Below the pieces are notes generated by a model. It searched no databases. It was not told the origin of the DNA and saw only the letters and a program-made list of their open reading frames with translations. The position numbers and the translations under genes were made by a program. Below, one piece after another: positions 16,490 through 27,017 of a DNA stretch of 64,000 nucleotides (within the stretch, counting starts at the first letter, position 1; the number at the start of each line of letters is the position of its first letter). The DNA lies in the NCBI GenBank assembly GCA_002282445.1, contig NCJK01000001.1, forward strand, positions 930,001 through 994,000, read 5' to 3'. The stretch comes from Burkholderiales bacterium 39-55-53 (GTDB lineage Bacteria > Pseudomonadota > Gammaproteobacteria > Burkholderiales > Burkholderiaceae_C).

Positions 16490-18286
16490 TCAGGCAAACA
16501 CGGCTTCTGTCTCCATGAGCACAGCAGAGCCTGCGCGCGCGGTGATCATGAGAGATGCCGTCTCAGGGAAGAGCTTAGCAAAGTAAAAGCGTGCTGTTTG
16601 CAGCTTGGCTTGGTAGAACGGATCGCGGTTACCTTCGGCAATCTTTTGCAGGGCCACTTGCGCCATGCGTGCCCAGAAGTAGCCAAACACCAAATGGCCT
16701 GCCACACGCAAGTAGTCCACGGCGGCTGCGCCCACTTCGTCGGCGTTTTCCATGGCTTTGTAGCCGATCTCACCGGTGAACTGCGTCATCTGCTGGCCCA
16801 GCTTGGCCAGCGGGTTAACAAACTCGGCCATGTCTTCATCGCCTTGGGCCTCGGCCACCAGAGCGGCAATGTGTTTGCCAAACTTCTTGAGCGACGCGCC
16901 TTGGTTACCCAACACCTTGCGACCCAGCAAATCCAAGCTCTGGATGGTGTTGGTTCCTTCGTAAATCATGTTGATGCGTGCATCGCGCACGTATTGCTCC
17001 ATACCCCACTCACGAATGAAGCCATGGCCGCCAAACACTTGCATGCACGACGAGGTGGCCGTCCACGCGTTGTCAGTGATGAAGGCTTTCACAATGGGTG
17101 TGAGCAAAGCTACTTGTTCGGCTGACTCTGCACGCACGGCTTCGTCAGGGTGGTTCAGTTCGCGGTCAATCAACATCGCGCAGTGCAGCGCGAGTGCACG
17201 GCCACCTTCGGCATAAGCACGCGCTGTGAGCAGCATCTTGCGCACATCGGGATGCACCAGAATGCTGTCGGCTGGTTTGCTTGGATCTTTGGGACCTGTG
17301 AGGCTGCGCGACTGGATGCGGTCTTTGGCATAGGCCACTGCGTTTTGATAGGCCACCTCGGTCAAGCCCAAGGACTGCATGCCCACGCCAATACGTGCCG
17401 CATTCATCATCACAAACATCGCGGCCAAGCCTTTGTTGGGCTGACCCACCATCGTGCCCACTGCGCCGTCAAGCACCATCTGAGCTGTGGCGTTGCCGTG
17501 AATGCCCATCTTGTGCTCTAAGCCACCGCAGTAAATGCCGTTGCGCTCGCCCACGCTGCCATCGGCATTGACGTTGAACTTGGGCACCACAAACAAGCTG
17601 ATGCCTTTGCTGCCCGCAGGCGCATCAGGCAAACGTGCCAACACCAAGTGCACGATGTTGCTCACCATGTCGTGCTCGCCTGCGCTGATGAAGATCTTGT
17701 TGCCGGTGATGCGGTAAGTTCCGTCCGCTTGTGGCTCAGCTTTGGTACGCAAGAGACCGAGGTCTGTGCCGCAATGTGGCTCGGTCAAACACATGGTGCC
17801 GGTCCACTCGCCACTGGTGAGCTTGGGCAGATACAACGCTTTTTGCGCGTCCGTGCCGTGTGCATGCAAAGCCTCGTAGGCGCCGTGCGTGAGGCCTGGA
17901 TACATGGTCCAAGCCTGGTTGGCACTGTTGAGCATTTCGTAAAAACACTGGTTCACCACCACTGGCAAGCCTTGGCCACCGTAATCCGGGTCAGCGCTCA
18001 AGGCAGGCCAGCCACCTTGCACGTACTGGTCATACGCAGCTTTGAAACCATCGGGCGTTTTGACTTCGTGTGTGTCACGGTCAAGCACACAACCTTGTTC
18101 ATCGCCAATTTGGTTGAGCGGAAAAATCACTTCTGACGCAAACTTGCCGCCTTCTTCCAACACCGCAGCGATGGTGTCGGCATCTATGTCGGCATGCTTG
18201 GGCATTTGTTTGAGATCGTCTGTGACGTGCAGTACTTCGTGCAGCACAAATTGCATATCGCGCAGAGGTGGGGTGTAGCTAGGCAT
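16490..18286 (-). CDS. Acyl-CoA dehydrogenase, large (about 600-residue) DmdC/FadE-like class
   Basis: 598 residues: N-terminal helical extension, FAD-binding ACAD core and an extra C-terminal domain. LTEPHCGTDLGLLRTKA is the FAD/substrate loop, and MIYEGTNTIQSLDLLGRK holds the catalytic Glu (about 443). This architecture includes 3-methylmercaptopropionyl-CoA dehydrogenase DmdC and medium/long-chain FadE-like enzymes, so the substrate cannot be fixed. The ATG at 18286 follows GGAG at good spacing. The TetR gene ends 11 bp upstream, so the two form an operon. Confidence 0.88.
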   Translation of the reverse strand: MPSYTPPLRDMQFVLHEVLHVTDDLKQMPKHADIDADTIAAVLEEGGKFASEVIFPLNQIGDEQGCVLDRDTHEVKTPDGFKAAYDQYVQGGWPALSADPDYGGQGLPVVVNQCFYEMLNSANQAWTMYPGLTHGAYEALHAHGTDAQKALYLPKLTSGEWTGTMCLTEPHCGTDLGLLRTKAEPQADGTYRITGNKIFISAGEHDMVSNIVHLVLARLPDAPAGSKGISLFVVPKFNVNADGSVGERNGIYCGGLEHKMGIHGNATAQMVLDGAVGTMVGQPNKGLAAMFVMMNAARIGVGMQSLGLTEVAYQNAVAYAKDRIQSRSLTGPKDPSKPADSILVHPDVRKMLLTARAYAEGGRALALHCAMLIDRELNHPDEAVRAESAEQVALLTPIVKAFITDNAWTATSSCMQVFGGHGFIREWGMEQYVRDARINMIYEGTNTIQSLDLLGRKVLGNQGASLKKFGKHIAALVAEAQGDEDMAEFVNPLAKLGQQMTQFTGEIGYKAMENADEVGAAAVDYLRVAGHLVFGYFWARMAQVALQKIAEGNRDPFYQAKLQTARFYFAKLFPETASLMITARAGSAVLMETEAVFA

Positions 18287-18297
18287 GGTGTGTCTCC

Positions 18298-18984
18298 TTA
18301 CTTTTTGGATGAAGTGGTGCGCTTAGCGCTTGTTTTTGTAACGGTTGCTGCAGCGCTCACGCCATAGCGCTGCAAGATGTTTTCAAATCCTTTGAGGGTG
18401 CGCGCCAAGGATTTGGACGAACGCAAAAACCGGGCTTCGTATTGCAAAGCCAAGATCAGGCCGTGCAACTCAAACACCATTTGTTCGGCGTCGATGTCTG
18501 CGGCCAAGTGGCCTTCTTCGCGAGCCTGCACCACGGTGCGGTACACCGCGGCCAGCCAAGTTTTGACCGAGCTGGCCAAGGCATCGCGCACAGGGCCTGG
18601 GCGGTCATCAAACTCTGCCGCACCACTGATGTAGAGGCAGCCAGAATCGATCTCAGCAGACGTGCGCTTGGTCCAATTGGCAAATAACTGGCGCAAACGT
18701 GGCAAGCCACGTTCCACCTGCAAAATGGGCAAGAACACCTCGTTTTCAAAACGGATGTGATATTCACGCACCACCGAAATTTGTAGCTCTTCACGCGAAC
18801 CAAAATGGGCAAACACGCCCGACTTGCTCATGCGCGCTACCTCAGCCAAAGCTCCGATGCTCAGACCTTCCAAACCAATCTGCGTGGCCAAGCCCAAAGC
18901 AGCATCGACAATAGCGGCTTTGGTTTGCTGCCCTTTTTGGTGGGCGCGACTTTCGGTGGCTGCAGTTTTTTGGGATACGGTCAT
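18298..18984 (-). CDS. TetR/AcrR family regulator of the adjacent acyl-CoA dehydrogenase
   Basis: 228 residues. An N-terminal TetR helix-turn-helix, LSIGALAEVARMSKSGVFAHFGSREEL (about 41-67), is followed by a ligand-binding domain and a basic Ser/Thr/Lys-rich tail. A perfect 9-2-9 palindrome lies 12 bp before its start codon, so autorepression is likely. Cotranscription with an acyl-CoA dehydrogenase suggests that an acyl-CoA releases repression, as for other fatty-acid TetR proteins; the ligand itself is inferred. Confidence 0.85.
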   Translation of the reverse strand: MTVSQKTAATESRAHQKGQQTKAAIVDAALGLATQIGLEGLSIGALAEVARMSKSGVFAHFGSREELQISVVREYHIRFENEVFLPILQVERGLPRLRQLFANWTKRTSAEIDSGCLYISGAAEFDDRPGPVRDALASSVKTWLAAVYRTVVQAREEGHLAADIDAEQMVFELHGLILALQYEARFLRSSKSLARTLKGFENILQRYGVSAAATVTKTSAKRTTSSKK

Positions 18985-18995
18985 ACGAAATACGA

Positions 18996-19015
18996 AATAG
19001 AACGGTCGTTCTATT
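18996..19015. promoter_or_regulatory. Probable TetR operator
   Basis: AATAGAACG-GT-CGTTCTATT is a perfect inverted repeat with a two-base centre. It lies between the TetR gene start (18984) and the start of the divergent phosphatase gene (19050), so it could control both directions. Confidence 0.65.
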
Positions 19016-19049
19016 TTGCATGATTTTTGAATCTTTAAACTAAGACCCT

Positions 19050-19724
19050 ATGCACGCTACAAGAATTCTTGCCATCCGCCACGGGGAAACCCTATGGAAT
19101 GTGGATACCCGCATTCAAGGCCATCTGAACATTGATCTGAACGAAAGAGGCCGCTGGCAAGCCGAACGCGTAGGCCATGCCTTGGCCGAAGAGCCGATTC
19201 ATGCCATTTACAGCAGCGACTTGCAGCGCGCCTTTGAAACCGCCCGAGCCATTGCCACGGCGCCTGCCCGCTTGGCTGCCCGAACCCCATCGCCTGAGCG
19301 TGTGACGCCACACTTGCAATTGCGCGAACGGCATTTTGGCCACCTACAGGGAAAAACTTGGGCCGAGATTGAAACGGAATACCCAGATGAATGCCTACTT
19401 TGGCGCGGACGTGACCCGCACTGGGCCCCGATAGGCGGCGAGTCACTCACGGCTTTACGTGATCGCATTCGTACCTGCGTGGATGAATTGGCCAGTCAAC
19501 ATATCGGCGAGCAAATCGTTTTGGTCGCACACGGTGGTGTGATGGATGCACTCTATCGCTTAGCGACCAATCTACCGGTCGAAGCTCCGCGCGCTTGGCA
19601 TTTGGGCAATGCTGCCATCAATCGCTTGCTTTGGACACCACAAGGTTTGAGCTTGGTGTGCTGGGGGGATGTGTCGCACTTTGATGAGGCGCTGGGCGCG
19701 CCCCGCGACGAGACCACCACTTAA
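19050..19724 (+). CDS. Histidine phosphatase family protein (GpmB-like)
   Basis: 224 residues. The phosphohistidine motif IRHGETLWN (His about 11) opens the protein. [18 protein letters not shown] and [12 protein letters not shown] supply the other phosphate-pocket residues, including the second His. It is often annotated as a phosphoglycerate mutase GpmB, but small members of this family are mostly phosphatases with varied substrates. Its last four bases overlap the convergent ruvB stop. It is divergent from the TetR gene and shares the region with its operator. Confidence 0.85.
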   Translation: MHATRILAIRHGETLWNVDTRIQGHLNIDLNERGRWQAERVGHALAEEPIHAIYSSDLQRAFETARAIATAPARLAARTPSPERVTPHLQLRERHFGHLQGKTWAEIETEYPDECLLWRGRDPHWAPIGGESLTALRDRIRTCVDELASQHIGEQIVLVAHGGVMDALYRLATNLPVEAPRAWHLGNAAINRLLWTPQGLSLVCWGDVSHFDEALGAPRDETTT

Positions 19725-20782
19725 TCTGTGGTGACATCGCCAATCGCCTTTGGCGGCGTGACACCCAAGTGGCGATACGCAGCCAAGGTGGCCATGCGGC
19801 CACGCGGCGTGCGTTGCAAGAAACCTTGCTGAATCAAATACGGCTCAATCACGTCTTCAATCGTGTCGCGCTCTTCGCCGATGCTGGCCGCGATGTTATC
19901 CAGCCCCACGGGGCCGCCGTCAAAGCGGTGAATCACTGCTTCCAACAATTTGCGGTCCATCAAATCGAAGCCTTGCGGGTCCACATCGAGCATGGCCAGC
20001 GCCTTGTTGGCCATCTCAAGGGTGATGCGACCATTGCCCTTCACATCAGCGTAATCGCGCACACGGCGCAGCAGGCGGTTCGCAATGCGTGGTGTGCCGC
20101 GTGAGCGACGCGCAATCTCAAACCCACCTTCCACATCCATGGGTGTGTCTAGCAAACCCGCGCTACGCACCACGATGCGTTGCAGCTCTTCGGCGGTGTA
20201 AAACTCTAGGCGCGACACGATGCCAAAACGGTCGCGCAGCGGGTTGGTCAACATGCCCGCACGGGTAGTAGCCCCCACCAAGGTAAAGGGCTGCAAGTCA
20301 AGCTTGATGCTTCGCGCAGCTGGACCTTCGCCAATCATGATGTCGATTTGGTAGTCCTCTAGCGCGGGATACAAAATCTCTTCCACCACAGGCGACAAGC
20401 GGTGAATCTCGTCGATGAAGAGCACATCGTTTTTCTCAAGGCCAGTGAGCAACGCCGCTAAATCTTTGGGCTTTTCCAACACAGGGCCGCTGGTAGAACG
20501 CAGGTTCACACCCAGCTCTTGCGCAATGATGTGGCTCAGCGTGGTCTTGCCCAAACCGGGTGGGCCAAACAGCAGCACATGGTCGAGTGCTTCGTTGCGC
20601 TTCTTGGCTGCACCAATGAAGATTTCAAGCTGCTCGCGCACCTTCATCTGGCCCACGTACTCTTGCAGCAGTTTGGGACGCAGGGCGCGTTCAATCGCTT
20701 CTTCGAAGGGCGACACGGGCGCAGCAGACACCACGCGCGAAGGCATGGGTGAAGGGGCGAAATCGTCTGTTTGGATACTCAT
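19721..20782 (-). CDS. ruvB: Holliday junction branch migration helicase RuvB
   Basis: 353 residues, AAA+ motor. Walker A is GPPGLGKT (about 73-80), Walker B is FIDEIHRL, sensor 1 lies in VGATTRAG, and the C-terminal winged helix reads TPRGRMAT. With RuvA it drives branch migration at recombination intermediates. It begins 3 bp after ruvA on the same strand. ruvC is not visible here. Confidence 0.97.
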   Translation of the reverse strand: MSIQTDDFAPSPMPSRVVSAAPVSPFEEAIERALRPKLLQEYVGQMKVREQLEIFIGAAKKRNEALDHVLLFGPPGLGKTTLSHIIAQELGVNLRSTSGPVLEKPKDLAALLTGLEKNDVLFIDEIHRLSPVVEEILYPALEDYQIDIMIGEGPAARSIKLDLQPFTLVGATTRAGMLTNPLRDRFGIVSRLEFYTAEELQRIVVRSAGLLDTPMDVEGGFEIARRSRGTPRIANRLLRRVRDYADVKGNGRITLEMANKALAMLDVDPQGFDLMDRKLLEAVIHRFDGGPVGLDNIAASIGEERDTIEDVIEPYLIQQGFLQRTPRGRMATLAAYRHLGVTPPKAIGDVTTD

Positions 20783-20785
20783 GGT

Positions 20786-21358
20786 TTATTTGGCCAAAGA
20801 TTTCAGCGCCAGCTTGATGCCATCGCTCACGCCCACATCCGCTGGCAACGCCTTGAGCGCGGCAGCGGCTTCTTTGTCGTTGTAGCCCAGCGCCAGCAGC
20901 GCTTGCAAAATGTCGCTTTGATGGTCAGGCGTGGAAAACAGATGGGGGCCAAGGTCTGCGCCTAACTTGCCTTTGAGTTCGAGCAACAAACGCTCTGCCG
21001 TTTTCTTGCCAATGCCCGGCACTTTGGTGAGGCGGCCTGCATCTTGGTCAGACACAGCACGGGCCAACTCGTCGGCACTCAAGCCACTCAAGATGCCGAG
21101 GGCCATACGCGGGCCAACGCCTGAGATTTTGATGAGCAGGCGAAATGTTGCGCGCTCTGACGCAGCGCCAAAACCAAACAAGATTTGTGCATCTTCGCGA
21201 ACCACAAAGTGGGTGAGCAGTGATACTTTTTCACCCGTGGCGGGCAAGTTGTAAAACGTGCTCATGGGCACATCGACTTCGTAGCCAACGCCGTTGCAAT
21301 CCACCAAAACTTGGGGTGGATTTTTCTCGCTGAGAATGCCGCTTAATTTGCCAATCAC
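20786..21358 (-). CDS. ruvA: Holliday junction DNA-binding protein RuvA
   Basis: 190 residues: an N-terminal OB domain, the two helix-hairpin-helix motifs ([16 protein letters not shown] and [16 protein letters not shown]), and a C-terminal RuvB-contact domain ([22 protein letters not shown]). It binds four-way junctions as a tetramer. The start codon is GTG at 21358. It is first in a ruvAB operon and divergent from phoH, with a 41-bp gap. Confidence 0.95.
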   Translation of the reverse strand: MIGKLSGILSEKNPPQVLVDCNGVGYEVDVPMSTFYNLPATGEKVSLLTHFVVREDAQILFGFGAASERATFRLLIKISGVGPRMALGILSGLSADELARAVSDQDAGRLTKVPGIGKKTAERLLLELKGKLGADLGPHLFSTPDHQSDILQALLALGYNDKEAAAALKALPADVGVSDGIKLALKSLAK

Positions 21359-21399
21359 ATCTTGCCTATCATTGGGGTAACTTTTGAGAGATTATCGAC

Positions 21400-22359
21400 T
21401 TGATTCTTCGCCACACCTTCACCCCGCATAACAACACCCGTCTGTCGCATTTATGCGGCCCTACTGACGAACACCTGCGCACCATCGAATTGGCCTTGGA
21501 CGTGAAAATCGCCCACCGCCATGAGCAGTTCAAAGTGGATGGCCACAAAGCCAAAGCCACCCGTGCCATGGAGGTGCTGCAAGCCTTGTATGAGCGTGCC
21601 GCCAAAGCGATCCCCCCCGAACAAGTACAGCTCATGTTGGCGGGCGACAGTGCGATGGAAGAAGAAGACATCCCCACACTGCAAACCCGTCGCACCGACT
21701 TGCGCCCACGCACCCCCACGCAGGCCGCCTACCTCGACAACATTGCCGCGCACGACATCAGCTTTGGCATTGGTCCCGCTGGTACGGGCAAAACCTATTT
21801 GGCTGTGGCTTGCGCGGTGGATGCACTTGAGCGCAGCGCGGTGCAACGCATTGTCCTGACCCGTCCAGCTGTAGAGGCTGGCGAAAAACTCGGCTTCTTG
21901 CCCGGTGACTTGGGTCAAAAAGTCGACCCGTATTTGCGCCCCTTGTATGACGCGCTGTATGACCTCATGGGCTACGACCGCGTGCAAAAAGCGTTTGAGC
22001 GCAACGCGATTGAAATTGCGCCACTCGCCTTCATGCGTGGCCGCACACTCAACAACGCCTTCGTCATCTTGGACGAGGCACAAAACACCACGCCTGAGCA
22101 AATGAAGATGTTCCTCACCCGCATTGGCTTTGGTGCCAAAGCGGTAGTGACGGGTGACGTGAGCCAGATTGACTTACCCAAAGGCCAACTGAGTGGATTG
22201 ATTGATGCCGAACGCGTGTTGAAACGCGTCAAAGGCATTTCAGTCACCCGCTTCACCAGCGCCGATGTGGTGCGCCACCCACTGGTGGCCCGCATCGTCG
22301 ACGCGTATGACGCCCAACGCACCGCCACCACAGGCGCTCCTTCACGCAAACAATCTTAA
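21400..22359 (+). CDS. phoH: PhoH-family ATPase (YbeZ)
   Basis: 319 residues. The P-loop ATPase domain carries GIGPAGTGKTYLA (about 123-135), the Walker B segment FVILDEAQNTT, and GDVSQIDLP. The start appears to be TTG at 21400, which gives the normal N-terminus MILRHTFTPHNN; no ATG is available before the conserved region. PhoH/YbeZ works with the neighbouring endoribonuclease YbeY in 16S rRNA maturation and ribosome quality control. ybeY follows after four bases. Confidence 0.9.
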   Translation: MILRHTFTPHNNTRLSHLCGPTDEHLRTIELALDVKIAHRHEQFKVDGHKAKATRAMEVLQALYERAAKAIPPEQVQLMLAGDSAMEEEDIPTLQTRRTDLRPRTPTQAAYLDNIAAHDISFGIGPAGTGKTYLAVACAVDALERSAVQRIVLTRPAVEAGEKLGFLPGDLGQKVDPYLRPLYDALYDLMGYDRVQKAFERNAIEIAPLAFMRGRTLNNAFVILDEAQNTTPEQMKMFLTRIGFGAKAVVTGDVSQIDLPKGQLSGLIDAERVLKRVKGISVTRFTSADVVRHPLVARIVDAYDAQRTATTGAPSRKQS

Positions 22360-22363
22360 AAAT

Positions 22364-22816
22364 ATGGCACTGCCCACCTTAGACCTCACCCTGCAATTTG
22401 GCGATGTGCCAAACGCAGCTCGCCACCGTGCTGAATTGCCCCGCGCGTTTGTGAACCGCTGCATTCGCAGCGCTTTGGCGCACGATGCAGAAATGACGGT
22501 GCGCATCGTCGACGCAGAAGAAGGTCAGGCTTTAAACAGAAGCTACCGCAAGAAGAACTACGCCACCAATGTGCTGACGTTTGACTATGCGCAAGCGCCG
22601 ATGGTCATGGCCGACCTTGTTCTATGTGCGCCCGTGGTGGCAGCTGAAGCCAAAGAGCAAGGCAAGTCGCTACAAGAGCACTACGCGCATTTGCTGATTC
22701 ATGGCGCGCTGCATGCCCAAGGCTATGACCATGAAACCTCTGAAAAAGATGCCATTGAGATGGAAACCTTAGAGATGTTCATCATGGCGAGCCTCGGTCT
22801 GCCTTGCCCTTACTGA
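22364..22816 (+). CDS. ybeY: Endoribonuclease YbeY (16S rRNA 3' processing)
   Basis: 150 residues. The zinc-binding motif HGALHAQGYDH has His113, His117 and His123, the family's catalytic site. It processes the 3' end of 16S rRNA and degrades defective ribosomes. The ATG at 22364 lies four bases after the phoH stop; an upstream in-frame ATG overlaps phoH and has no support. The order phoH-ybeY is conserved across proteobacteria. Confidence 0.93.
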   Translation: MALPTLDLTLQFGDVPNAARHRAELPRAFVNRCIRSALAHDAEMTVRIVDAEEGQALNRSYRKKNYATNVLTFDYAQAPMVMADLVLCAPVVAAEAKEQGKSLQEHYAHLLIHGALHAQGYDHETSEKDAIEMETLEMFIMASLGLPCPY

Positions 22817-22830
22817 CAAAGGACTCAGGC

Positions 22831-24243
22831 TCAACGGCCTGAGGCGTCTTCCAACAAACGCACTTTCACCGTCTTGCCTTTGACGCGTCCCGCACTCAAA
22901 CGCTTGACGGCCTCACGCGCGATGCCGCGCTCTACCGCCACGTAGGTGGAAAACTCATTCACGTTGATCTTGCCCACCTGCTCTTTGGTGAAGCCTGCAT
23001 CACCCGTGAGTGCGCCCAACACATCACCGGCACGAATCTTCTCTTTGCGACCGCCCACAATTTGCAGCGTTGCCATCGGCGGCTGCAAGATGCCTCCGGC
23101 GGCAGGCGTGAGGCTACTGAGCGTTGCCCAGGTGGACTCGCGGTTTTGCAAGAGTTCAATCTTGCCCACATTGCCCATCTCGTCCATGCTGGCCAGCGAC
23201 AAGGCCAAGCCTTCGGCGTCACCTCGGCCTGTGCGACCAATGCGGTGAATGTGCACCTCGGGATCGGGCGTCACGTCCACGTTGATGACGGCTTCTAAAT
23301 TGGCCACATCCAAGCCACGCGCAGCCACATCGGTGGCCACCAACACCGAACAGCTGCGATTGGCAAACTGCACCAACACTTGGTCACGCTCGCGTTGCTC
23401 CAATTCGCCAAACAAAGCCAAAGCACTGAAGCCCTGAGCTTGCAGCACAGTCACCAAATCACGGCATTGCTGCTTGGTGTTGCAAAACGCCAAGGTCGAC
23501 TCGGGGCGGAAGTGGTTGAGCAGTTGCGACACCGCATGCAAGCGTTCGTTGTTGCTCACCTCATAAAAAACCTGTTTGATTTTTTGCGCATCGTGCTGCG
23601 CTTGCACTTTGACGGTTTGCGGCTCGCGCATGAACTGCGACGCGAGCTTGGCAATGCCTTCGGGATAAGTAGCCGAGAACAACAAAGTTTGGCGGTCTTT
23701 GGGACACTGACGCGCCACCTTGGCGATGTCGTCAAAGAAGCCCATGTCCAACATGCGGTCGGCCTCGTCGAGCACCAACATCTTCAAGCCTTGCAGGCTG
23801 AGCGAGCCGCGTTCTAAGTGGTCCATGATGCGACCGGGCGTACCCACCACCACATGTGCGCCGTGCTCCAAGCTCACAGTCTGCCCACGCAAGGCCACGC
23901 CACCACACAGTGTGACCACTTTGATGTTGCCCACAGCACGGGCTAAGCGGCGAATCTCTTGCGTCACTTGATCGGCCAATTCGCGCGTAGGGCACAAGAT
24001 CATGGCTTGTGCATCGAACTGTGCTGGGTCGAGCTTCTCGACCAAAGGAATGCCAAAGGCAGCTGTCTTGCCACTGCCTGTGCTGGCTTGGGCAATCAGG
24101 TCACGCCCAGCCAAGGTGAGGGGCAAGCTCGCAGCTTGGATGGGGGTCATCTGGGTGTAACCCAGCTGCGTCAAGTTATCTAATGAAGAGGCCGCGAGGC
24201 TCAGGGAAGCAAAATTCGTAGCGGTATTTTTTGTATCGGTCAT
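22831..24243 (-). CDS. dbpA: DEAD-box ATP-dependent RNA helicase DbpA
   Basis: 470 residues. All helicase motifs are present: Q motif, [30 protein letters not shown] and [10 protein letters not shown]-terminal DbpA RNA-binding domain ([37 protein letters not shown]) recognises the 23S rRNA hairpin 92 region. DbpA acts in late 50S assembly. Its start codon overlaps the dtd stop (ATGA), so it is the third gene of a CDF-dtd-dbpA operon. Confidence 0.93.
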   Translation of the reverse strand: MTDTKNTATNFASLSLAASSLDNLTQLGYTQMTPIQAASLPLTLAGRDLIAQASTGSGKTAAFGIPLVEKLDPAQFDAQAMILCPTRELADQVTQEIRRLARAVGNIKVVTLCGGVALRGQTVSLEHGAHVVVGTPGRIMDHLERGSLSLQGLKMLVLDEADRMLDMGFFDDIAKVARQCPKDRQTLLFSATYPEGIAKLASQFMREPQTVKVQAQHDAQKIKQVFYEVSNNERLHAVSQLLNHFRPESTLAFCNTKQQCRDLVTVLQAQGFSALALFGELEQRERDQVLVQFANRSCSVLVATDVAARGLDVANLEAVINVDVTPDPEVHIHRIGRTGRGDAEGLALSLASMDEMGNVGKIELLQNRESTWATLSSLTPAAGGILQPPMATLQIVGGRKEKIRAGDVLGALTGDAGFTKEQVGKINVNEFSTYVAVERGIAREAVKRLSAGRVKGKTVKVRLLEDASGR

Positions 24244-24686
24244 GCACCGATTATCGTGATTGGGATGGTCACGGGGCCATCGTTCACCAAATGAACTTTC
24301 ATGTCTGCGCCAAAGATGCCCGTTTGCACCTGTGGGTGCTGCGCTTTGGCTTGCGCCACAAACGCGTCGTACAAACGGCGGCCTTCGTCGGCGGGCGCAG
24401 CACTGGTGAAACTGGGGCGAGTACCGCTGCTGGTGTCAGCCGCCAAGGTAAACTGACTCACCACCAACAAACCGCCATTCACATCGGTCACGCTGCGGTT
24501 CATCTTGCCGGCTTCGTCGTAGAACACGCGTAATTTCAAAATTTTGTCGAGCATTTTTTGGCCCACCGCTTCGTTGTCGCCCTTTTCGGCACACAACAAC
24601 ACCATCAAGCCATGGGCAATTTCACCCACCGTTTGGCCATCGACCACCACTCGGGCTTCGCTCACGCGTTGCAAAACTGCTTTCAT
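24240..24686 (-). CDS. dtd: D-aminoacyl-tRNA deacylase
   Basis: 148 residues. The active-site motifs SQFTLAADT and NDGPVTIPI (with the cis Gly-Pro that gives chiral selectivity) are intact. It removes D-amino acids, and glycine, mischarged onto tRNA. Both ends overlap neighbours by an ATGA: its ATG with the stop of the CDF transporter upstream and its stop with the dbpA start. Confidence 0.95.
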   Translation of the reverse strand: MKAVLQRVSEARVVVDGQTVGEIAHGLMVLLCAEKGDNEAVGQKMLDKILKLRVFYDEAGKMNRSVTDVNGGLLVVSQFTLAADTSSGTRPSFTSAAPADEGRRLYDAFVAQAKAQHPQVQTGIFGADMKVHLVNDGPVTIPITIIGA

Positions 24687-25630
24687 GCGTCATCTTTCGG
24701 ATCATCGAAATGCGCCTCAACATCATTGGGCAACATTTGTATCGTGGCACGCAGACCTGGCACTGCCTTCATCAACGACTGCTCCACGTTGGCACGAAAC
24801 ATAGCAGCACGACCCAGCGTCCACTCAGCAGGCATGTGCATGTGCAAATCCACATAGCGGCGCTGCCCTGCTTTGCGGGTGATGAGGTGGTCAAAACGCA
24901 CGATGTGCGTATGGTCGGCTCCCGCCTCTTCGTGTGCCATCGACAAGTCGTGCAACACGGTGTTGATTTGCGCCAGCACCTCGGGCTCAACAGCTTCATC
25001 CATCAGGCCTTGCGAAGCACTCCAAATCAAATGCCAGCCTTCTTTGAGGATGTTGAGTGCCACACCAATGGCCACCACTGCATCGAGCCACAGCCAACCG
25101 CTGTAACTGACCAGCACAATGCCAACCACCACACCCGCCGAGGTCCACACATCCGTCACCAAATGACGCGCATCGGCCTCTAGCGCAATGGATCGGTGTG
25201 TTTTGGCAGCGCGAAACATGACCCATGCCAATAAGCCATTCAGTACGGAGCTGGCCACTGACAATGCCAAACCAAGCCCCACTTGCTCTAAGGGCTGGGG
25301 ATCAAAAATACGATGGCCCGCAGCCCACATGATGCCGAGTGAGGCCACCACGATGAGGATGCCCTCAAAGCCGGACGAAAAATACTCGGCTTTGTGGTGG
25401 CCATACGGATGGTCTTCGTCCGCAGGCATAGCGGCGACGGTCACCATCATCAAACCAAATATCGCGCTGGCTAAGTTAACCAACGACTCCATCGCATCGG
25501 ACAGCAACCCCACCGAACCGGTGAGATGCCACGCCAAAGTTTTGAGCGCGATGGTGATACACGCCACCACAACCGAAGCCCAAAGCAAGCCTTTGGGCGA
25601 GAGCCACTTTTCAAGGGTGTGGGTGTTCAT
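24683..25630 (-). CDS. Cation diffusion facilitator family metal transporter
   Basis: 315 residues: six membrane helices (about 12-230) and a cytoplasmic ferredoxin-like C-terminal domain. Metal-site remnants are [11 protein letters not shown] in TM2 (Asp45, with Ser49 where FieF has Asp), HPYGHHKAE in the loop, and [12 protein letters not shown] in TM5 (His and Asp). The protein exports divalent metal in exchange for protons. The altered TM2 position is typical of some CDF subgroups, so Zn, Fe, Mn or Co cannot be chosen. First gene of the operon with dtd and dbpA. Confidence 0.88.
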   Translation of the reverse strand: MNTHTLEKWLSPKGLLWASVVVACITIALKTLAWHLTGSVGLLSDAMESLVNLASAIFGLMMVTVAAMPADEDHPYGHHKAEYFSSGFEGILIVVASLGIMWAAGHRIFDPQPLEQVGLGLALSVASSVLNGLLAWVMFRAAKTHRSIALEADARHLVTDVWTSAGVVVGIVLVSYSGWLWLDAVVAIGVALNILKEGWHLIWSASQGLMDEAVEPEVLAQINTVLHDLSMAHEEAGADHTHIVRFDHLITRKAGQRRYVDLHMHMPAEWTLGRAAMFRANVEQSLMKAVPGLRATIQMLPNDVEAHFDDPKDDA

Positions 25631-25653
25631 GCACGCAGTCTAGTGGCTGCCCG

Positions 25654-26898
25654 TTAAGCCAAGGTGACGCGCGCAAATTTGCGCTTGCCCACTTGCACCA
25701 CAAACGTACCGGCATCCAACTTCAAACCTTTGTCGCTGACCACGCTGGAGTCGACACGCACACCGCCGCCGTCGATCAAACGGTTGGCTTCGCTGCTAGA
25801 AGGGGCCAAGCCTGCGGCTTTGAGCAACGCGCCAATGCCCATGGGTGCGCCGCTGAGCGACACCTCTGGAATTTCATCGGGCACGCCACCTTTGCTGCGG
25901 TTGATAAAGTCTTGCTCGGCGGTTTCGGCAGCTGCTGCGCCATGGAAACGTGCGGTGATTTCTTTGGCCAAAGCCACCTTGGCGTCTTTGGGATTGCGAC
26001 CGCCTTCGATTTCCTTTTTCAAGGCTTCGATATCCGCCATCGACTTGAACGACAGCAAGGTGTACCAACGCCACATGAGTACGTCAGAGATGGACAACAC
26101 CTTGGCAAACATGGTGTTGGGTTCTTCGCTGATGCCGATGTAGTTGTTCTTGGACTTGGACATTTTCTCGACGCCGTCCAAGCCTTCAAGCAAAGGCATG
26201 GTCAAAATGCACTGCGCTTCTTGGCCGAATTCAGCTTGCAAATGGCGGCCCATGAGCAGGTTGAATTTTTGGTCTGTACCGCCCAATTCCAAATCAGACT
26301 TCAAAGCCACCGAGTCGTAGCCCTGCATGAGCGGGTACAAAAACTCGTGCACGCTGATGGGCGTGTTGGCATGGAAGCGGTCATGAAAATCGTTGCGCTC
26401 CATCATGCGCGCCACGGTGTACTTGGATGCCAACTGAATCATGCCCATCGAACCCAGTGGTATGCACCACTCGCTGTTGTAGCGAATTTCGGTTTTGGCA
26501 GGATCGAGCACCAACGAGGCTTGCTTGTAATACGTCTCGGCGTTCACCTTGATTTGCTCAGGTGTGAGCGGAGGACGCGTGCTGTTGCGGCCAGACGGAT
26601 CGCCAATCAAACTGGTGAAGTCACCAATCAAGAAAATCACTTGATGCCCCAAGTCTTGCAACTGGCGCATTTTGTTGAGCACCACGGTGTGGCCAATGTG
26701 AATGTCTGGCGCTGTAGGGTCCAAGCCCAATTTGATGCGCAGCGGTTGGCCCGTCGCCTCTGAGCGCGCGAGCTTTTTCACCCATGCGTCTTCGGGGATC
26801 AGTTCTTCGCAGCCACGCTTGGTCACAGCCAAGGCTTCGAGGACGCGGTCGGTCACTGGATGAGCGACGGAGGAGTTTTGTGCAGGTGCTTGATTCAT
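25654..26898 (-). CDS. tyrS: Tyrosyl-tRNA synthetase
   Basis: 414 residues, the longer TyrRS class found in many proteobacteria. The class I motifs are HIGH (about 64-67) and KMSKS (about 243). A C-terminal S4 RNA-binding domain ([17 protein letters not shown]) completes it. It charges tRNA-Tyr in the cytoplasm. It is divergent from the M23 peptidase gene, and about 120 bp lie between the two start codons. Confidence 0.96.
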   Translation of the reverse strand: MNQAPAQNSSVAHPVTDRVLEALAVTKRGCEELIPEDAWVKKLARSEATGQPLRIKLGLDPTAPDIHIGHTVVLNKMRQLQDLGHQVIFLIGDFTSLIGDPSGRNSTRPPLTPEQIKVNAETYYKQASLVLDPAKTEIRYNSEWCIPLGSMGMIQLASKYTVARMMERNDFHDRFHANTPISVHEFLYPLMQGYDSVALKSDLELGGTDQKFNLLMGRHLQAEFGQEAQCILTMPLLEGLDGVEKMSKSKNNYIGISEEPNTMFAKVLSISDVLMWRWYTLLSFKSMADIEALKKEIEGGRNPKDAKVALAKEITARFHGAAAAETAEQDFINRSKGGVPDEIPEVSLSGAPMGIGALLKAAGLAPSSSEANRLIDGGGVRVDSSVVSDKGLKLDAGTFVVQVGKRKFARVTLA

Positions 26899-27017
26899 AA
26901 GGATTTTTTACCATTCAAGGTATACTTGACGGTTTGGTGTTTGAGCCTGATTTTAGAGGCCCAAACGTTGAGGCTCTGGGCTTGGCTCCGCCTTCTACCA
27001 ACTGCCGGAGAAATACC

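Noticed and set aside
25693-26763. 356-codon open frame opposite tyrS
   Set aside because: Shadow of the tyrS gene; the His/Gln-rich translation is typical of antisense frames in GC-rich genes.
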